DNA of 64,000 nt from G965214625 sp965214625 (GCA_965214625.1 OZ243962.1:558001-622000); one strand, 5' to 3'. Positions 53,933 to 63,435 are shown, counted from the first letter of the stretch. The notes: generated from the sequence alone by a model not told the origin. A program made the numbers and translations.

Positions 53933-55297
53933 TTAAAATGGCATCCCGGGCATTCCATTACCCCTGAGCTGGTTCATGACCCCTCTCATGCCGCCTTTCT
54001 TCTGTGCTCTTTTCATTACTTTCTGCAGTTGCATGAATTGCCTGAGCAACTGGTTGACATCCTGTATCCGGGTACCGGACCCCGCCGCCACCCTTTTTTT
54101 TCGGGTGCCGCGCAACACGGCCGGAAATTTCCGCTCATGCGGGGTCATGGAACCAATAATGGCCACCGCTTTTTTCGTCTGTTTGTCCCCAAACTGATTG
54201 AGCAGTGCTTTGGGCGGCACTCGATTCATGCCGGGCAGCTTGTCCATCATGCTTGTTATCCCCCCCATCTTTTCCATCTGAATCATCTGCTCCCGGTAAT
54301 CCTCCAGATCAAAGGCCTTTCCCTTTTTCAGTTTGACCGCCAGTTTCTGTGCCTGGTCATGGTCCACCTTGCGCTCCACTTCCTCGACCAGAGAAAGCAC
54401 ATCTCCCATGCCCAAAATGCGCGAGGCAACCCTGTCCGGATGAAACGGTTCGAGTGCATCCATGGCTTCTCCCGTTCCCATAAATTTAATCGGCTTACCG
54501 GTGATTTCCCTGACCGACAGCGCCGCGCCGCCTCTCGCATCTCCATCTGTTTTGGTCAACACCACACCGGTCAGCGCAAGGGCATCGTTGAAAGCCTTGG
54601 CACTGTGTACCGCATCCTGACCGGTCATGCTGTCAACGACAAACAGTGTCTCCACCGGATTCACCGCCTTATGCAATGCCTTGATTTCATCCATCATCAC
54701 TTCATCAACATGAAGACGTCCGGCCGTATCCAATATCACGACATCCATCCCCGTCTTTCTCGCCTGATCGACTGCCTGGGTCGCGATTTCCATGGGTTTT
54801 TGAGACAGGTCACTCGGGAAAAAATCGAGGTCATGACTGTCGGCCAGTATTCTCAGTTGCTCGATCGCCGCCGGCCGATAGACATCCGCGCTGGCCACCA
54901 TGACGGATTTGTTCTCGCGGTCTTTCAGCAGACAGCCCAACTTGCCGACCGTAGTGGTCTTGCCCGCACCCTGCAATCCGGCAACAAACACCACTGCCGG
55001 CGGGCGGGTCGACAGGTTCAGTCCCTGATGCTCTGCGCCCATCAACTGTACCAGTTCATCCTTGACAACTTTGATCACCGCCTGTCCCGGCGTCAGGCTG
55101 CCCAAGACCTCCTGGCCCACCGCCTTGGTCCGGACACTGGCAACAAATGACTTGGTCACTGCCAGAGAAACATCGGCCTCCAGCAAGGCGACCCGCACCT
55201 CACGCATTGCCTCAACAATATTGGATTCAGTCAGTCTTCCTCGACCGCTGAGCTGTTTGAAAGCACTTTTAAGCTTATCGCTGAGTTGACTAAACAT
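53933..55297 (-). CDS. ffh: Signal recognition particle protein Ffh
   Basis: A 454-aa SRP54 GTPase: N-domain helices, G-domain with GLQGAGKTTTVGKL, DTAGRLHVD and TKTDGDARGG, and the Met-rich M-domain (IQMEKMGGITSMMDKLPGM, then the RNA-binding SGTRIQDVNQLLRQF) for signal peptides and 4.5S RNA. Divergent from the CcsA-like gene, as in many gammaproteobacteria. Confidence 0.98.
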   Translation of the reverse strand: MFSQLSDKLKSAFKQLSGRGRLTESNIVEAMREVRVALLEADVSLAVTKSFVASVRTKAVGQEVLGSLTPGQAVIKVVKDELVQLMGAEHQGLNLSTRPPAVVFVAGLQGAGKTTTVGKLGCLLKDRENKSVMVASADVYRPAAIEQLRILADSHDLDFFPSDLSQKPMEIATQAVDQARKTGMDVVILDTAGRLHVDEVMMDEIKALHKAVNPVETLFVVDSMTGQDAVHSAKAFNDALALTGVVLTKTDGDARGGAALSVREITGKPIKFMGTGEAMDALEPFHPDRVASRILGMGDVLSLVEEVERKVDHDQAQKLAVKLKKGKAFDLEDYREQMIQMEKMGGITSMMDKLPGMNRVPPKALLNQFGDKQTKKAVAIIGSMTPHERKFPAVLRGTRKKRVAAGSGTRIQDVNQLLRQFMQLQKVMKRAQKKGGMRGVMNQLRGNGMPGMPF

Positions 55298-55318
55298 TTC
55301 TTTGAAAATCAGTGATCG

Positions 55319-55338
55319 GGTGTTATCACCATAACACC
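55319..55338 (-). promoter_or_regulatory. Hairpin in the ffh 5' leader
   Basis: GGTGTTAT (55319-55326) and ATAACACC (55331-55338) form a perfect 8-bp stem with a 4-base loop, 22 bp upstream of the ffh ATG. It would be in the ffh mRNA leader close to the ribosome site. Confidence 0.55.
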
Positions 55339-55350
55339 ACGGGGAAACAA

Positions 55351-55378
55351 CCGTTAGGTGTATAATTCTCGCTAACGG
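55351..55378. promoter_or_regulatory. Inverted repeat around a -10 box between ffh and the CcsA-like gene
   Basis: CCGTTAG (55351-55357) and CTAACGG (55372-55378) are perfect inverted arms with a consensus TATAAT at 55361-55366 between them, in the orientation of the plus-strand gene. The layout suits an operator site, though no regulator is evident. The -35 region is poor. Confidence 0.5.
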
Positions 55379-55417
55379 ATACGTGGCACAATCTTAATAC
55401 AACAACTCGATGGAAAA

Positions 55418-56221
55418 ATGCGCATTTTATTCCTAATGACGCTATTTTGCTATTTTGCCAGTGGTGCAGTGACCTTTGCCAAGATCCGGTCATCCCGACT
55501 GCCCCCGGTCAATCAGACACGCATCCTGCGTGCCTGCGTTGCGTTGTGTATCATGCTCCATACGGCAACACTCTACAGCGGGTCTGATTCCGTCGGTACC
55601 CACCTGTCCCTTGGCCTGATCGTATCCTTGACCGCCTGGATGTCGGTCATCCTGTATCTTCTGTTGTCGTTTTTCAAGCGGACTTTGAATCTGGGCATTA
55701 TCTTGATTCCGATTGGATTGATCGGGTTGGTTGCCGGCTACGTCAATCCAGGACAAATCTCGGTTTCCAGTCAATTGACGCATGGATTGACCTGGCATGT
55801 GATCATCGCGCTACCCGCCTACGGCATGCTGTGCATCGCATTTGCCCAAGCCGTCTTGCTGTTCATCCAGGAAAAACAGTTACACAAGCCAAGTCCGGTG
55901 ACCCAGCTTCAGTTTTTGCCGGCCGTGGAAACCATGGAATCGAATCTGTTCTGGATGATTGGTGCCGGATTTTTACTGCTCACCGTCAATCTCCTGATGG
56001 GCAGCCTGCTGACATGGCAACACTATGGAAAACTACTTGTCTTTAATCACCACATCATCCTGTCGGTGCTTGCCTGGTTCAGTTTCGGGTGCCTGTTGTT
56101 ATGCGGTAGATTCTTCGGGTGGCGGGGGGAAAGTGCCGCAAAATGGACCGTCGCCAGTTTTATCCTCTTGGTATTGGGTTATTTCGGTACGCGATTCGTC
56201 AGGGAAATTCTGCTGGGCTGA
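55418..56221 (+). CDS. ypjD: Cytochrome c assembly (CcsA)-like inner-membrane protein
   Basis: A 267-aa membrane protein with about eight helices. The family's middle region LTHGLTWHVIIALPAYGMLCIAFAQAVLLFIQEKQL holds conserved His and the end HHIILSVLAWFSFGCLLLCGRFFGWRG another; these histidines resemble the haem-handling residues of CcsA/CcmC. E. coli YpjD/CorE has the same place opposite ffh and affects divalent-ion sensitivity by an unclear route. True cytochrome c maturation is not implied. Confidence 0.88.
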   Translation: MRILFLMTLFCYFASGAVTFAKIRSSRLPPVNQTRILRACVALCIMLHTATLYSGSDSVGTHLSLGLIVSLTAWMSVILYLLLSFFKRTLNLGIILIPIGLIGLVAGYVNPGQISVSSQLTHGLTWHVIIALPAYGMLCIAFAQAVLLFIQEKQLHKPSPVTQLQFLPAVETMESNLFWMIGAGFLLLTVNLLMGSLLTWQHYGKLLVFNHHIILSVLAWFSFGCLLLCGRFFGWRGESAAKWTVASFILLVLGYFGTRFVREILLG

Positions 56222-56247
56222 ATACCACATTGCGTCTCACCGAAACT

Positions 56248-56937
56248 TCATGAACCGCTGTCATTCGCGGTGACGGCACCCGGATGGGCCACCTTGTTGC
56301 GGACATAGCAGGCTGTCAGTTGGGTCGCACAGAGATGATGTTCAGGTCCTCTCTTCTCGGCAATGCCCGCCACAAACCGGGCTTCCGGATATCGTGATGG
56401 ACAGTACTTGACCTGCCCGTTGGGAAAACACGCCCGCATCTGATCTTCATAGCGGTCCCACCCACTGCCCAGACCAATCACTGTCCGGCCCTGCGGGTCG
56501 AGATCAATCTCATTGGGATAGCCGACCGACAAAGCCACTTTCGGCACCGCCGAATACGCCTCCGTTTCATAGCAGGCAAAATAGATTTGATTCATTCTGG
56601 CATCGAGTGCCGGCACCACCAGCGCCCTGTCAGCCGTCACGGCCAACGCCTCCAGGGATTCAATACCGACCGTGGGAATATCCGCGCCATAAGCCAATCC
56701 CTGCGCGACACCGATACCGATCCGCACCCCGGTAAACGATCCTGGCCCGACATCCACCGCAATGACATCCAGGTCACCCAGACGGATTGCAAAGTCCGCA
56801 CACAATGACCGAACCATGTTCAGGACATGTTTTGAATGCCCGGTCGGATCCATAACCCTTTTCTGAGACACTTCATTCTGATAGCAAAGTGCCACCGAAC
56901 AGGCGGATGTGACCGTTTCAATAGCAAGAATATTCAT
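56248..56937 (-). CDS. tsaB: tRNA threonylcarbamoyladenosine biosynthesis protein TsaB
   Basis: A 229-aa ASKHA-fold protein: MNILAIETVTSACSVAL at the N-terminus, then VDVGPGSFTGVRIGIGVAQGLAYG, the conserved TsaB/YeaZ signature. It is the non-catalytic partner of TsaD for t6A37 in tRNA. It lies 2 bp after the helicase gene on the same strand, the order also found as yeaZ-yoaA in E. coli. Confidence 0.96.
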   Translation of the reverse strand: MNILAIETVTSACSVALCYQNEVSQKRVMDPTGHSKHVLNMVRSLCADFAIRLGDLDVIAVDVGPGSFTGVRIGIGVAQGLAYGADIPTVGIESLEALAVTADRALVVPALDARMNQIYFACYETEAYSAVPKVALSVGYPNEIDLDPQGRTVIGLGSGWDRYEDQMRACFPNGQVKYCPSRYPEARFVAGIAEKRGPEHHLCATQLTACYVRNKVAHPGAVTANDSGS

Positions 56938-56939
56938 GG

Positions 56940-58874
56940 TCAGAGGTCGCTCAAAAACCCGCGCACCGCTTCAATCGAATCCGTTCTCGGCATCGGTGGC
57001 AGGCTCTGGAGAAACAATCGCCCATAGGGCTTGGTTTTGATCCGCGAGTCACACACAACGAGCACACCCTGATCCTGTTCTGACCGGATCAGCCGTCCTG
57101 CACCTTGTTTGAACATGATCACGGCATCAGGCACCTGAATGTCCATAAACGGATTTTTACCCCGTTCCTCGCAGTCCCGTAACTTGCTTTTCAATACCGG
57201 ATCACTGGGTGAGGCAAAGGGCAATTTGTCAATGATGACACAACTGAGCGATGGGCCTTTAACATCCACGCCTTCCCAGAAACTGGTGGTTCCCAGCAAT
57301 ATCGAGTCCGGCGATCGGACAAACTGATTCAGCAATCGTTGTTTCGCCGCCTCACCCTGGACAAGCACCGGAAACCGGGTCAGTGGCCTGAGTCGGCGAC
57401 ACACCCCTTCCATCATGGCATAACTGGTAAACAGACAAAAGGCCCGCCCGCGACTCGCTTCGGTCAATAGATGAATCTGCTCCGTCAGCGCATCCGCAAA
57501 TTCTGCCGTACGCGGATCCGGCATCGATGGAGGCAAATAAAGCAGACTGTGGCTTTCGAAACAATACGGACTCGGCCATTGTTTCAACTCCGCCTCATCC
57601 AAACCAAGCGGAGCACAAAAAGCCGAAAAATCCTCTCCCACCGCCAAGGTCGCCGAAGTGAATATCCACGAGATCTTCGGCACCGCGATCAGTTCCCTGA
57701 ATGGGTCCCGGACACTGAGCGGAGTCGCGACAAGACTGAAACGGCGACCGGATACGGATGCCCAGCGAATGGTTTGTCGGCCGGCCCCTCGCCACCATTG
57801 ATCCAGCTTGTTTTGTAACTCAAGACACCGGTCATGGCACCGGTTAACGCCCTCTCCCACCCCCTTTGCCTGATCCAGAGCCTGCTCCAACTTGTCAAGG
57901 CCACGCTGTATCGCATCCAAAATAGCTTCGGACTGCTCGGTCTGGATAGCAGAAAACTCGATCGCCGGAGACTTGAGATGGGTCAGATGGTGGTGCAATC
58001 GGGTGATCAACTGTTCCACAGATGACGTCGTAGCCGAGAAATTCACCCCGCTTCCCTCGTTCTCTCCGGTGGTCACGATATCCTTCATCAAATCCAGCAT
58101 CTGGTAATTCGAAATTGAAAAACCGAAAAATTGCGACGCGGTTTTGGCTATATGGTGTGCTTCATCGAAAACGACCACTTCGTGGTTCGGAAGCAACTCG
58201 CCGAATCCATCCGTTTTGAGCGTCCGGTCAGAAAAATACAGGTGATGGTTGACCACCACCACGGTCGATTCCATCGCCTTGTGCCGCGCCTTCTTCACAA
58301 AACACCGGTCGTAGTCGGGACACTGCCCACCAAGGCAATTTTCCGCAGTGGAAGTAACCTGTTTCCATATGGGTGAGTCCTCGTTGACCCCGGTGACCTC
58401 GCTGATGTCTCCGGTGGTCGTGCGAACAGCCCAATTTTCGATCACTGCCGATGAGTGGCGGGTTTCCTTTGCGATCAGATCGGTTTGCTGGACATATTGC
58501 CCGAGTCGATAACGGCACAGGTAATTGGCTCTGCCCTTGAGCAGCCGGGCCTTGACATCTTGTCCCAACAAACGGGCCACCAGAGGCAGGTCTTTTGAAA
58601 ATATCTGCTCTTGGAGATGTTTGGTCGCGGTGGAAACAATCGCTTTTTTACCCGATAGGAGCAAGGGCACCAGATAGGCAAAAGTCTTGCCGGTGCCGGT
58701 CCCCGACTCGGCTACCAGGGAGCCCTGGTGTGCGATCGTCTCTTCGACACAGCGCGCCATTTCCTGCTGCGCCGCTCTCGGCACAAAATCCGGCATCTTC
58801 CGGTGGAAAAGGCCCTGTTCGGCTAGCGCCGCAGCACTTCGTGATTCACACATCAGGCGGTCGACCGGCGGCAA
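56940..58874 (-). CDS. yoaA: DinG/YoaA-type ATP-dependent DNA helicase
   Basis: A 644-aa XPD-like superfamily 2 helicase. Walker A is ESGTGTGKTFAYL, the DEAH box VVFDEAHHIAK, and the late motif GAGRLIRSEQDQGVLVVCD is present. Four cysteines between motifs I and II (LCRYRL and CLGGQCPDYDRCF) form the expected 4Fe-4S cluster. E. coli YoaA pairs with HolC in repair of replication forks. Operon with tsaB. Confidence 0.94.
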   Translation of the reverse strand: MPPVDRLMCESRSAAALAEQGLFHRKMPDFVPRAAQQEMARCVEETIAHQGSLVAESGTGTGKTFAYLVPLLLSGKKAIVSTATKHLQEQIFSKDLPLVARLLGQDVKARLLKGRANYLCRYRLGQYVQQTDLIAKETRHSSAVIENWAVRTTTGDISEVTGVNEDSPIWKQVTSTAENCLGGQCPDYDRCFVKKARHKAMESTVVVVNHHLYFSDRTLKTDGFGELLPNHEVVVFDEAHHIAKTASQFFGFSISNYQMLDLMKDIVTTGENEGSGVNFSATTSSVEQLITRLHHHLTHLKSPAIEFSAIQTEQSEAILDAIQRGLDKLEQALDQAKGVGEGVNRCHDRCLELQNKLDQWWRGAGRQTIRWASVSGRRFSLVATPLSVRDPFRELIAVPKISWIFTSATLAVGEDFSAFCAPLGLDEAELKQWPSPYCFESHSLLYLPPSMPDPRTAEFADALTEQIHLLTEASRGRAFCLFTSYAMMEGVCRRLRPLTRFPVLVQGEAAKQRLLNQFVRSPDSILLGTTSFWEGVDVKGPSLSCVIIDKLPFASPSDPVLKSKLRDCEERGKNPFMDIQVPDAVIMFKQGAGRLIRSEQDQGVLVVCDSRIKTKPYGRLFLQSLPPMPRTDSIEAVRGFLSDL

Positions 58875-58904
58875 CCGGGCATTGCGTTACCCGAGCCGAC
58901 AGAT

Positions 58905-59762
58905 TTAAAAACACTGTTGCAGCGAGACACGCCAGTCCGGCAGCCGTTGCCCATAAATATCCCACAGTTTCTGGTTATCCAATACCGAATAACCGGGACG
59001 AGCCGCCCGAGTGGGATAATCCTTCGAGACAATCGGGTGGACCGTGACCCTGTCATTGCATGACGCTTTCATGATCTGACGGCAGAATTCATACCAACTG
59101 GCCTGTCCTGAACCGGTTACATGGAAAATGCCCCCGTGATGCTCATACCTGCCTGCCTCAAGGCCCCTGACGATCTCGAGGGTCACCTGTGCCAGATCAG
59201 CCGCTGAAGTCGGACTGCCATACTGATCACTGACGATATTGATGTGTGATCTTTCCGTGGCCAGTCGCAACATCGAGTTGACGAAATTGTGTCCATGTCG
59301 CGAGTAGACCCAAGCGGTTCTCAGAATGATCGCATCCGGATACTGTCCCAGTGTTGCCTGCTCTCCCGCCAGCTTGCTGCGACCATAGACATTTTGCGGA
59401 TTGGTCTGGTGTGTCTCCTTGTAAGGCGCACCGGCACAGCCATCAAACACATAATCGGTGGAATAATGAATCAGTCTCGAACCCATCGCGACGCAGGCCG
59501 AAGCCATTGCTTCAGGAGCGGCCGCATTAACGGAAAAACACCGCTCAGCATCATCCTCCGCATTGTCCACGGCAGTATAGGCGGCCGCATTGATAACCCA
59601 GTCAGCGCCGATCCGGGTCACGAACGGGGCAATTGCCCCGGTTTGGGACAAATCGATCTCTGACGAACCCACCGGGATGACATCATGGTTGTCATACCCG
59701 GCGAAGGCCTGTACCAGCTGTCGACCCAACTGTCCGTTTTTACCGAAAATCAAAACCCTCAT
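58905..59762 (-). CDS. rfbD: dTDP-4-dehydrorhamnose reductase
   Basis: A 285-aa extended SDR, last enzyme of dTDP-L-rhamnose synthesis. LIFGKNGQLGRQLVQ is the cofactor motif, the catalytic Tyr-x3-Lys is YGRSKLAGE, and HYSTDYVFDG is strongly characteristic. It overlaps rfbC by four bases. The rfbA and rfbB genes are not in the window. Confidence 0.96.
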   Translation of the reverse strand: MRVLIFGKNGQLGRQLVQAFAGYDNHDVIPVGSSEIDLSQTGAIAPFVTRIGADWVINAAAYTAVDNAEDDAERCFSVNAAAPEAMASACVAMGSRLIHYSTDYVFDGCAGAPYKETHQTNPQNVYGRSKLAGEQATLGQYPDAIILRTAWVYSRHGHNFVNSMLRLATERSHINIVSDQYGSPTSAADLAQVTLEIVRGLEAGRYEHHGGIFHVTGSGQASWYEFCRQIMKASCNDRVTVHPIVSKDYPTRAARPGYSVLDNQKLWDIYGQRLPDWRVSLQQCF

Positions 59763-60295
59763 GTCAGTTGCACCTGCGACAACAACGGCGCCGTCTTGTC
59801 TTTGTGGGAGACCACAGGCTGGCTGACAGGCCAGTCGATTCCAATCGCCGGATCATCCCATCTCACCGCGGCATCCTGTGCGGGGTGATACCGCGTCGTG
59901 CACTTATAGATCACATCGGCCACCTCACTGACCACGCAAAAACCGTGTGCATACCCCGGAGGAACGTATAGTTGTTGCTTGTTGTCGGCATCCAGATAGA
60001 CGCCCACCCAGTGCCCATAATGCGGCGAATCGCATCGGATATCCACCGCAACATCAAATATCTCCCCACTGACCACTCTGACCAGCTTACCCTGCCACTG
60101 GGGGTATTGATAATGTAATCCGCGCAAAACCCCGTAACTGGAACGGGAGTGATTGTCCTGTACAAAATGTTCCGGCAGCCCGGCCCGGGCAAAGGTCGAC
60201 TGGTTAAACGTCTCTGCAAAAAAACCACGATCATCATGGTACACGGTCGGTGTAAGCACCACGACCCCGGGCAACTCGGTGGAGGTTACTTGCAA
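59759..60295 (-). CDS. rfbC: dTDP-4-dehydrorhamnose 3,5-epimerase
   Basis: A 178-aa cupin-fold epimerase. RGFFAETFNQ, QDNHSRSSYGVLRGLHYQ with the active-site His, and PPGYAHGFCVVS are all diagnostic. It starts close to the end of dnaJ (22 bp downstream of it on the minus strand), so it may be read with the chaperone operon. Only the last two rhamnose steps are here. Confidence 0.96.
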   Translation of the reverse strand: MQVTSTELPGVVVLTPTVYHDDRGFFAETFNQSTFARAGLPEHFVQDNHSRSSYGVLRGLHYQYPQWQGKLVRVVSGEIFDVAVDIRCDSPHYGHWVGVYLDADNKQQLYVPPGYAHGFCVVSEVADVIYKCTTRYHPAQDAAVRWDDPAIGIDWPVSQPVVSHKDKTAPLLSQVQLT

Positions 60296-60317
60296 GACCT
60301 GAACCCGGTGCCCGATG

Positions 60318-61451
60318 TCATGTCACGAGATCATCAAAAAAGGATTTTATCTTGTCCGTCCACCGCTCGCTGCGCGGTGAATGACGATGGCCACCGGCGA
60401 CCAGACTGTCTTCGAGTTGCCGCAACAGTTCCTTCTGCTGTCGGGTCAGGTTGATCGGTGTTTCAACGACCACTTTACAATACAGGTCTCCCTGATTCCC
60501 GTTGCGTACATTACGCACGCCCTTACCACGCAACCTGAGGGTCTTTTCCGACTGACTTTCCGGAGGGATCTTCAGATTTGCCCGTCCGGACAGGGTCGGC
60601 ACTTCAATCTCGCCGCCCAGTGCCATCTTGGTCAGACTCACCGGCACCTCGCAATACAGGTTATCACCATCCCGTTCAAATATCGGATGCTGTTTGACGA
60701 TGACCTGCACATAAAGATCACCCGGTGTGGTCCCCGCCCCACCGTTTTGACCTTCACCGGACAACCGGACTTGATCGCCCTGGTCCACTCCCGCCGGAAT
60801 TTTGACGGACAGTGTTTTTTCTTCACGTACCGTTCCTTGTCCGCTGCACGATGAACAGGGGTCGGCAATGACCCGACCCTGTCCCTTACACTGGGGACAG
60901 GTCTGCTGGACCGAAAAGAAACCTTGCTGCATCCGGATCTGCCCCTGTCCATGACAGGTTCCGCATGTTTGGGGGGTCGAACCCGGTCGCGACCCCGATC
61001 CCTTGCAGGTCGCACAGCTGACCAGCTTGGGGATGCGTATTTTCTTTTCAGTCCCCTGGACGGCTTCCTCGAGCGTCAACTCAAGATTGTACTGCAAGTC
61101 CGAACCGCGGTTGCGACGCCGGCCTCCGCCACTCGCCCCGAAAATATCGCCGAAAATATCGCCGAAAATATCGCCAAATCCACTTCCTCCTCCACCCATA
61201 CCACTGGACGGGTCGACGCCGGCATGGCCGAATTGATCATAAGCCGCTCGCTTCTTGGTATCTCCCAAGACCGAATAGGCCTCCTTGGCCTCCTTGAATT
61301 TACGCTCCGCATCGGGGCTACCCTGATTGCGGTCCGGGTGATGTTTCATCGCCAACCGCCGATAAGCCTTTTTCAGCTCATCATCATTGGCACTTCGGTT
61401 GACCCCCAGAACTTCGTAGTAATCTCTCTTTGACATAGTCGGCTCACACAA
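60318..61451 (-). CDS. dnaJ: Chaperone protein DnaJ
   Basis: A 377-aa type I DnaJ: J-domain with the HPD triplet in KHHPDRNQ, a Gly/Phe-rich linker containing three tandem GDIF units, four zinc-binding CxxCxGxG repeats (CATCKGSG, CGTCHGQG, CPQCKGQG, CSSCSGQG) and the C-terminal substrate domains. The protein may start at the ATG for MSKRDYYEVLG, five residues in. It follows dnaK with a strong hairpin in the 52-bp gap. Confidence 0.98.
   Translation of the reverse strand: MCEPTMSKRDYYEVLGVNRSANDDELKKAYRRLAMKHHPDRNQGSPDAERKFKEAKEAYSVLGDTKKRAAYDQFGHAGVDPSSGMGGGGSGFGDIFGDIFGDIFGASGGGRRRNRGSDLQYNLELTLEEAVQGTEKKIRIPKLVSCATCKGSGSRPGSTPQTCGTCHGQGQIRMQQGFFSVQQTCPQCKGQGRVIADPCSSCSGQGTVREEKTLSVKIPAGVDQGDQVRLSGEGQNGGAGTTPGDLYVQVIVKQHPIFERDGDNLYCEVPVSLTKMALGGEIEVPTLSGRANLKIPPESQSEKTLRLRGKGVRNVRNGNQGDLYCKVVVETPINLTRQQKELLRQLEDSLVAGGHRHSPRSERWTDKIKSFFDDLVT
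61140..61175. repeat. 12-bp tandem repeat (3 copies) in dnaJ
   Basis: Three perfect copies of gaaaatatcgcc, encoding GDIF repeats in the Gly/Phe-rich linker of DnaJ on the minus strand. Changes in copy number would keep the frame and alter linker length by four residues. Confidence 0.9.
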
Positions 61452-61453
61452 AA

Positions 61454-61475
61454 GAGCGGGATCATGATCCCGCTC
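61454..61475 (-). terminator. Hairpin between dnaK and dnaJ (attenuating terminator)
   Basis: A perfect 22-bp palindrome, arms GAGCGGGATC and GATCCCGCTC with AT at the centre, followed on the minus strand by TTTT. This is a short intrinsic terminator within the operon and probably lowers dnaJ relative to dnaK. Confidence 0.75.
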
Positions 61476-61503
61476 CGATGTTACTTCTGGCAGTTACACG
61501 GGG

Positions 61504-63435
61504 TCAGGATTTCTTGTCATCTTCATTCACTTCTTCGAATTCAGCATCGACCACATCATCGTCCGGGGAGTCGGCATTGGGCTGATTTCCGGCATCGCCT
61601 TGTGGCTGTTCTGCCTGGGTCTGAGCATAGATCTGCTCGGCAAGTTTATGGCTTGCCTGCGTCAATGCCTCTGTTTTCGCCTTGATGGCCTCAATGTCAT
61701 CGCCTGTCAGAACCGCTTCCAGTTCACCAATCGCAGACTCGATGCCGGTCTTTTCTCCCGGGTCAAGCTTGTCACCCAGCTCGGCCATGGATTTCTGCAC
61801 ACCATGAATGATCGTCTCACCCTGATTGCGCGCATCGACCAACTCTCTCGCCCTGCGGTCTTCATCGGCATGCTCCTCCGCATCACGAACCATCTTTTCA
61901 ATTTCGTCATCAGACAGACCGGAACTGGACTTGATCACGATTTTGTTTTCCTTCCCCGTCGCCTTGTCTTTGGCCGATACATTGAGAATCCCATTGGCAT
62001 CGATATCGAACGATACCTCAATTTGCGGGATCCCTCTGGGTGCAGGCGGAATCTGGGTCAGGTCAAATCGACCCAGCGACTTGTTACCACTGGCCATTTC
62101 ACGTTCACCCTGAAGGACATGCACTGTGACCGCGCCTTGGTTGTCTTCCGCAGTAGAAAAAACCTGGCTGGTATTGGTCGGTATCGTGGTATTTTTGTCA
62201 ACCAGCTTGGTCATCACCCCGCCCAGTGTCTCAATGCCAAGCGACAGCGGCGTGACATCCAACAGCAGAACATCCTTGACATCACCACCGAGCACACCGC
62301 CTTGAATCGCCGCCCCCATGGCCACCGCTTCGTCCGGATTGACATCCCGCCTCGCCTCCTTGCCAAAGAAATTTTCCACCACCTCCTGCACCTTGGGCAT
62401 GCGGGTCTGGCCACCAACCAAAATAACATCATTGATTTCCGAAGCGCTCAGTCCGGCATCTTTCAGTGCTATTTTGCACGGCTCCAGGGTGCGCTGCAGC
62501 AACCCCTCGACAAGCGATTCCAGCTTGGCTCTGGTCAACTTCATGTTGAGGTGTTTGGGACCACTGGCATCCGCCGTGATGTAGGGCAGATTGACCTCGG
62601 TCTGCATGCTTGAGGATAATTCAATTTTCGCTTTCTCGGCCGCCTCCTTCAGTCGCTGCATCGCCAAGGGATCCCCCCGCAGGTTCATGCTCTGGTCCTT
62701 TTTGAATTCATCGGCAAGATAGTCGATCAAGCGTCGATCAAAATCCTCTCCGCCGAGAAACGTATCCCCGTTGGTCGACAACACTTCAAACTGATGTTCC
62801 CCTTCAATTTCGGCAATCTCAATGACCGACACATCAAACGTCCCTCCACCCAGATCATAAACCACGATCTTGCGGTCACCTTTGGCCTTGTCCATTCCAT
62901 ACGCCAAGGCAGCCGCCGTGGGTTCGTTGATAATCCGCTTGACTTCAAGACCCGCAATCTTACCCGCATCCTTGGTCGCCTGACGCTGCGAATCATTGAA
63001 GTAGGCCGGCACCGTAATGACCGCTTCGCTGACCGCTTCGCCGAGATAATCCTCGGCCGTGGTTTTCATCTTCTGCAAAATACGCGCCGAAATCTCGGGC
63101 GCGGCCATTTGCTTGCCGCCCGCCTCAACCCAGGCATCCCCATTCTTTGCCTTGACAATCTTATAGGGCATCAAGTCCACATCCTTTTGTACCACCTTCT
63201 CTTGAAACTGACGCCCGATCAGCCTCTTCACCGCAAAAATCGTATTTTGCGGATTGGTGACCGATTGACGCTTTGCAGATTGCCCAACCAAGACCTCTTC
63301 ATCCTTGGTGAACGCAACAATAGAGGGGGTCGTCCGATCGCCCTCGCTGTTTTCAATGACTTTGGGGGCCGACCCCTCCATCACAGATACGCAGGAATTG
63401 GTCGTCCCTAGATCAATACCGATAATTTTTGACAT
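61504..63435 (-). CDS. dnaK: Chaperone protein DnaK (Hsp70)
   Basis: A 643-aa Hsp70. IGIDLGTTNSCVSVMEG, then IVYDLGGGTFDVSVIEI-type phosphate loops and VILVGGQTRMPKVQ mark the ATPase domain; LLLDVTPLSLGIETLGG is the linker and substrate domain start, and the tail ends in the acidic EEVNEDDKKS. The 85-bp gap to grpE is A+T-rich and could hold a further promoter (TTGTTA, 16 bases, TATATC on the minus strand). No CIRCE operator was seen in it. Confidence 0.98.
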   Translation of the reverse strand: MSKIIGIDLGTTNSCVSVMEGSAPKVIENSEGDRTTPSIVAFTKDEEVLVGQSAKRQSVTNPQNTIFAVKRLIGRQFQEKVVQKDVDLMPYKIVKAKNGDAWVEAGGKQMAAPEISARILQKMKTTAEDYLGEAVSEAVITVPAYFNDSQRQATKDAGKIAGLEVKRIINEPTAAALAYGMDKAKGDRKIVVYDLGGGTFDVSVIEIAEIEGEHQFEVLSTNGDTFLGGEDFDRRLIDYLADEFKKDQSMNLRGDPLAMQRLKEAAEKAKIELSSSMQTEVNLPYITADASGPKHLNMKLTRAKLESLVEGLLQRTLEPCKIALKDAGLSASEINDVILVGGQTRMPKVQEVVENFFGKEARRDVNPDEAVAMGAAIQGGVLGGDVKDVLLLDVTPLSLGIETLGGVMTKLVDKNTTIPTNTSQVFSTAEDNQGAVTVHVLQGEREMASGNKSLGRFDLTQIPPAPRGIPQIEVSFDIDANGILNVSAKDKATGKENKIVIKSSSGLSDDEIEKMVRDAEEHADEDRRARELVDARNQGETIIHGVQKSMAELGDKLDPGEKTGIESAIGELEAVLTGDDIEAIKAKTEALTQASHKLAEQIYAQTQAEQPQGDAGNQPNADSPDDDVVDAEFEEVNEDDKKS

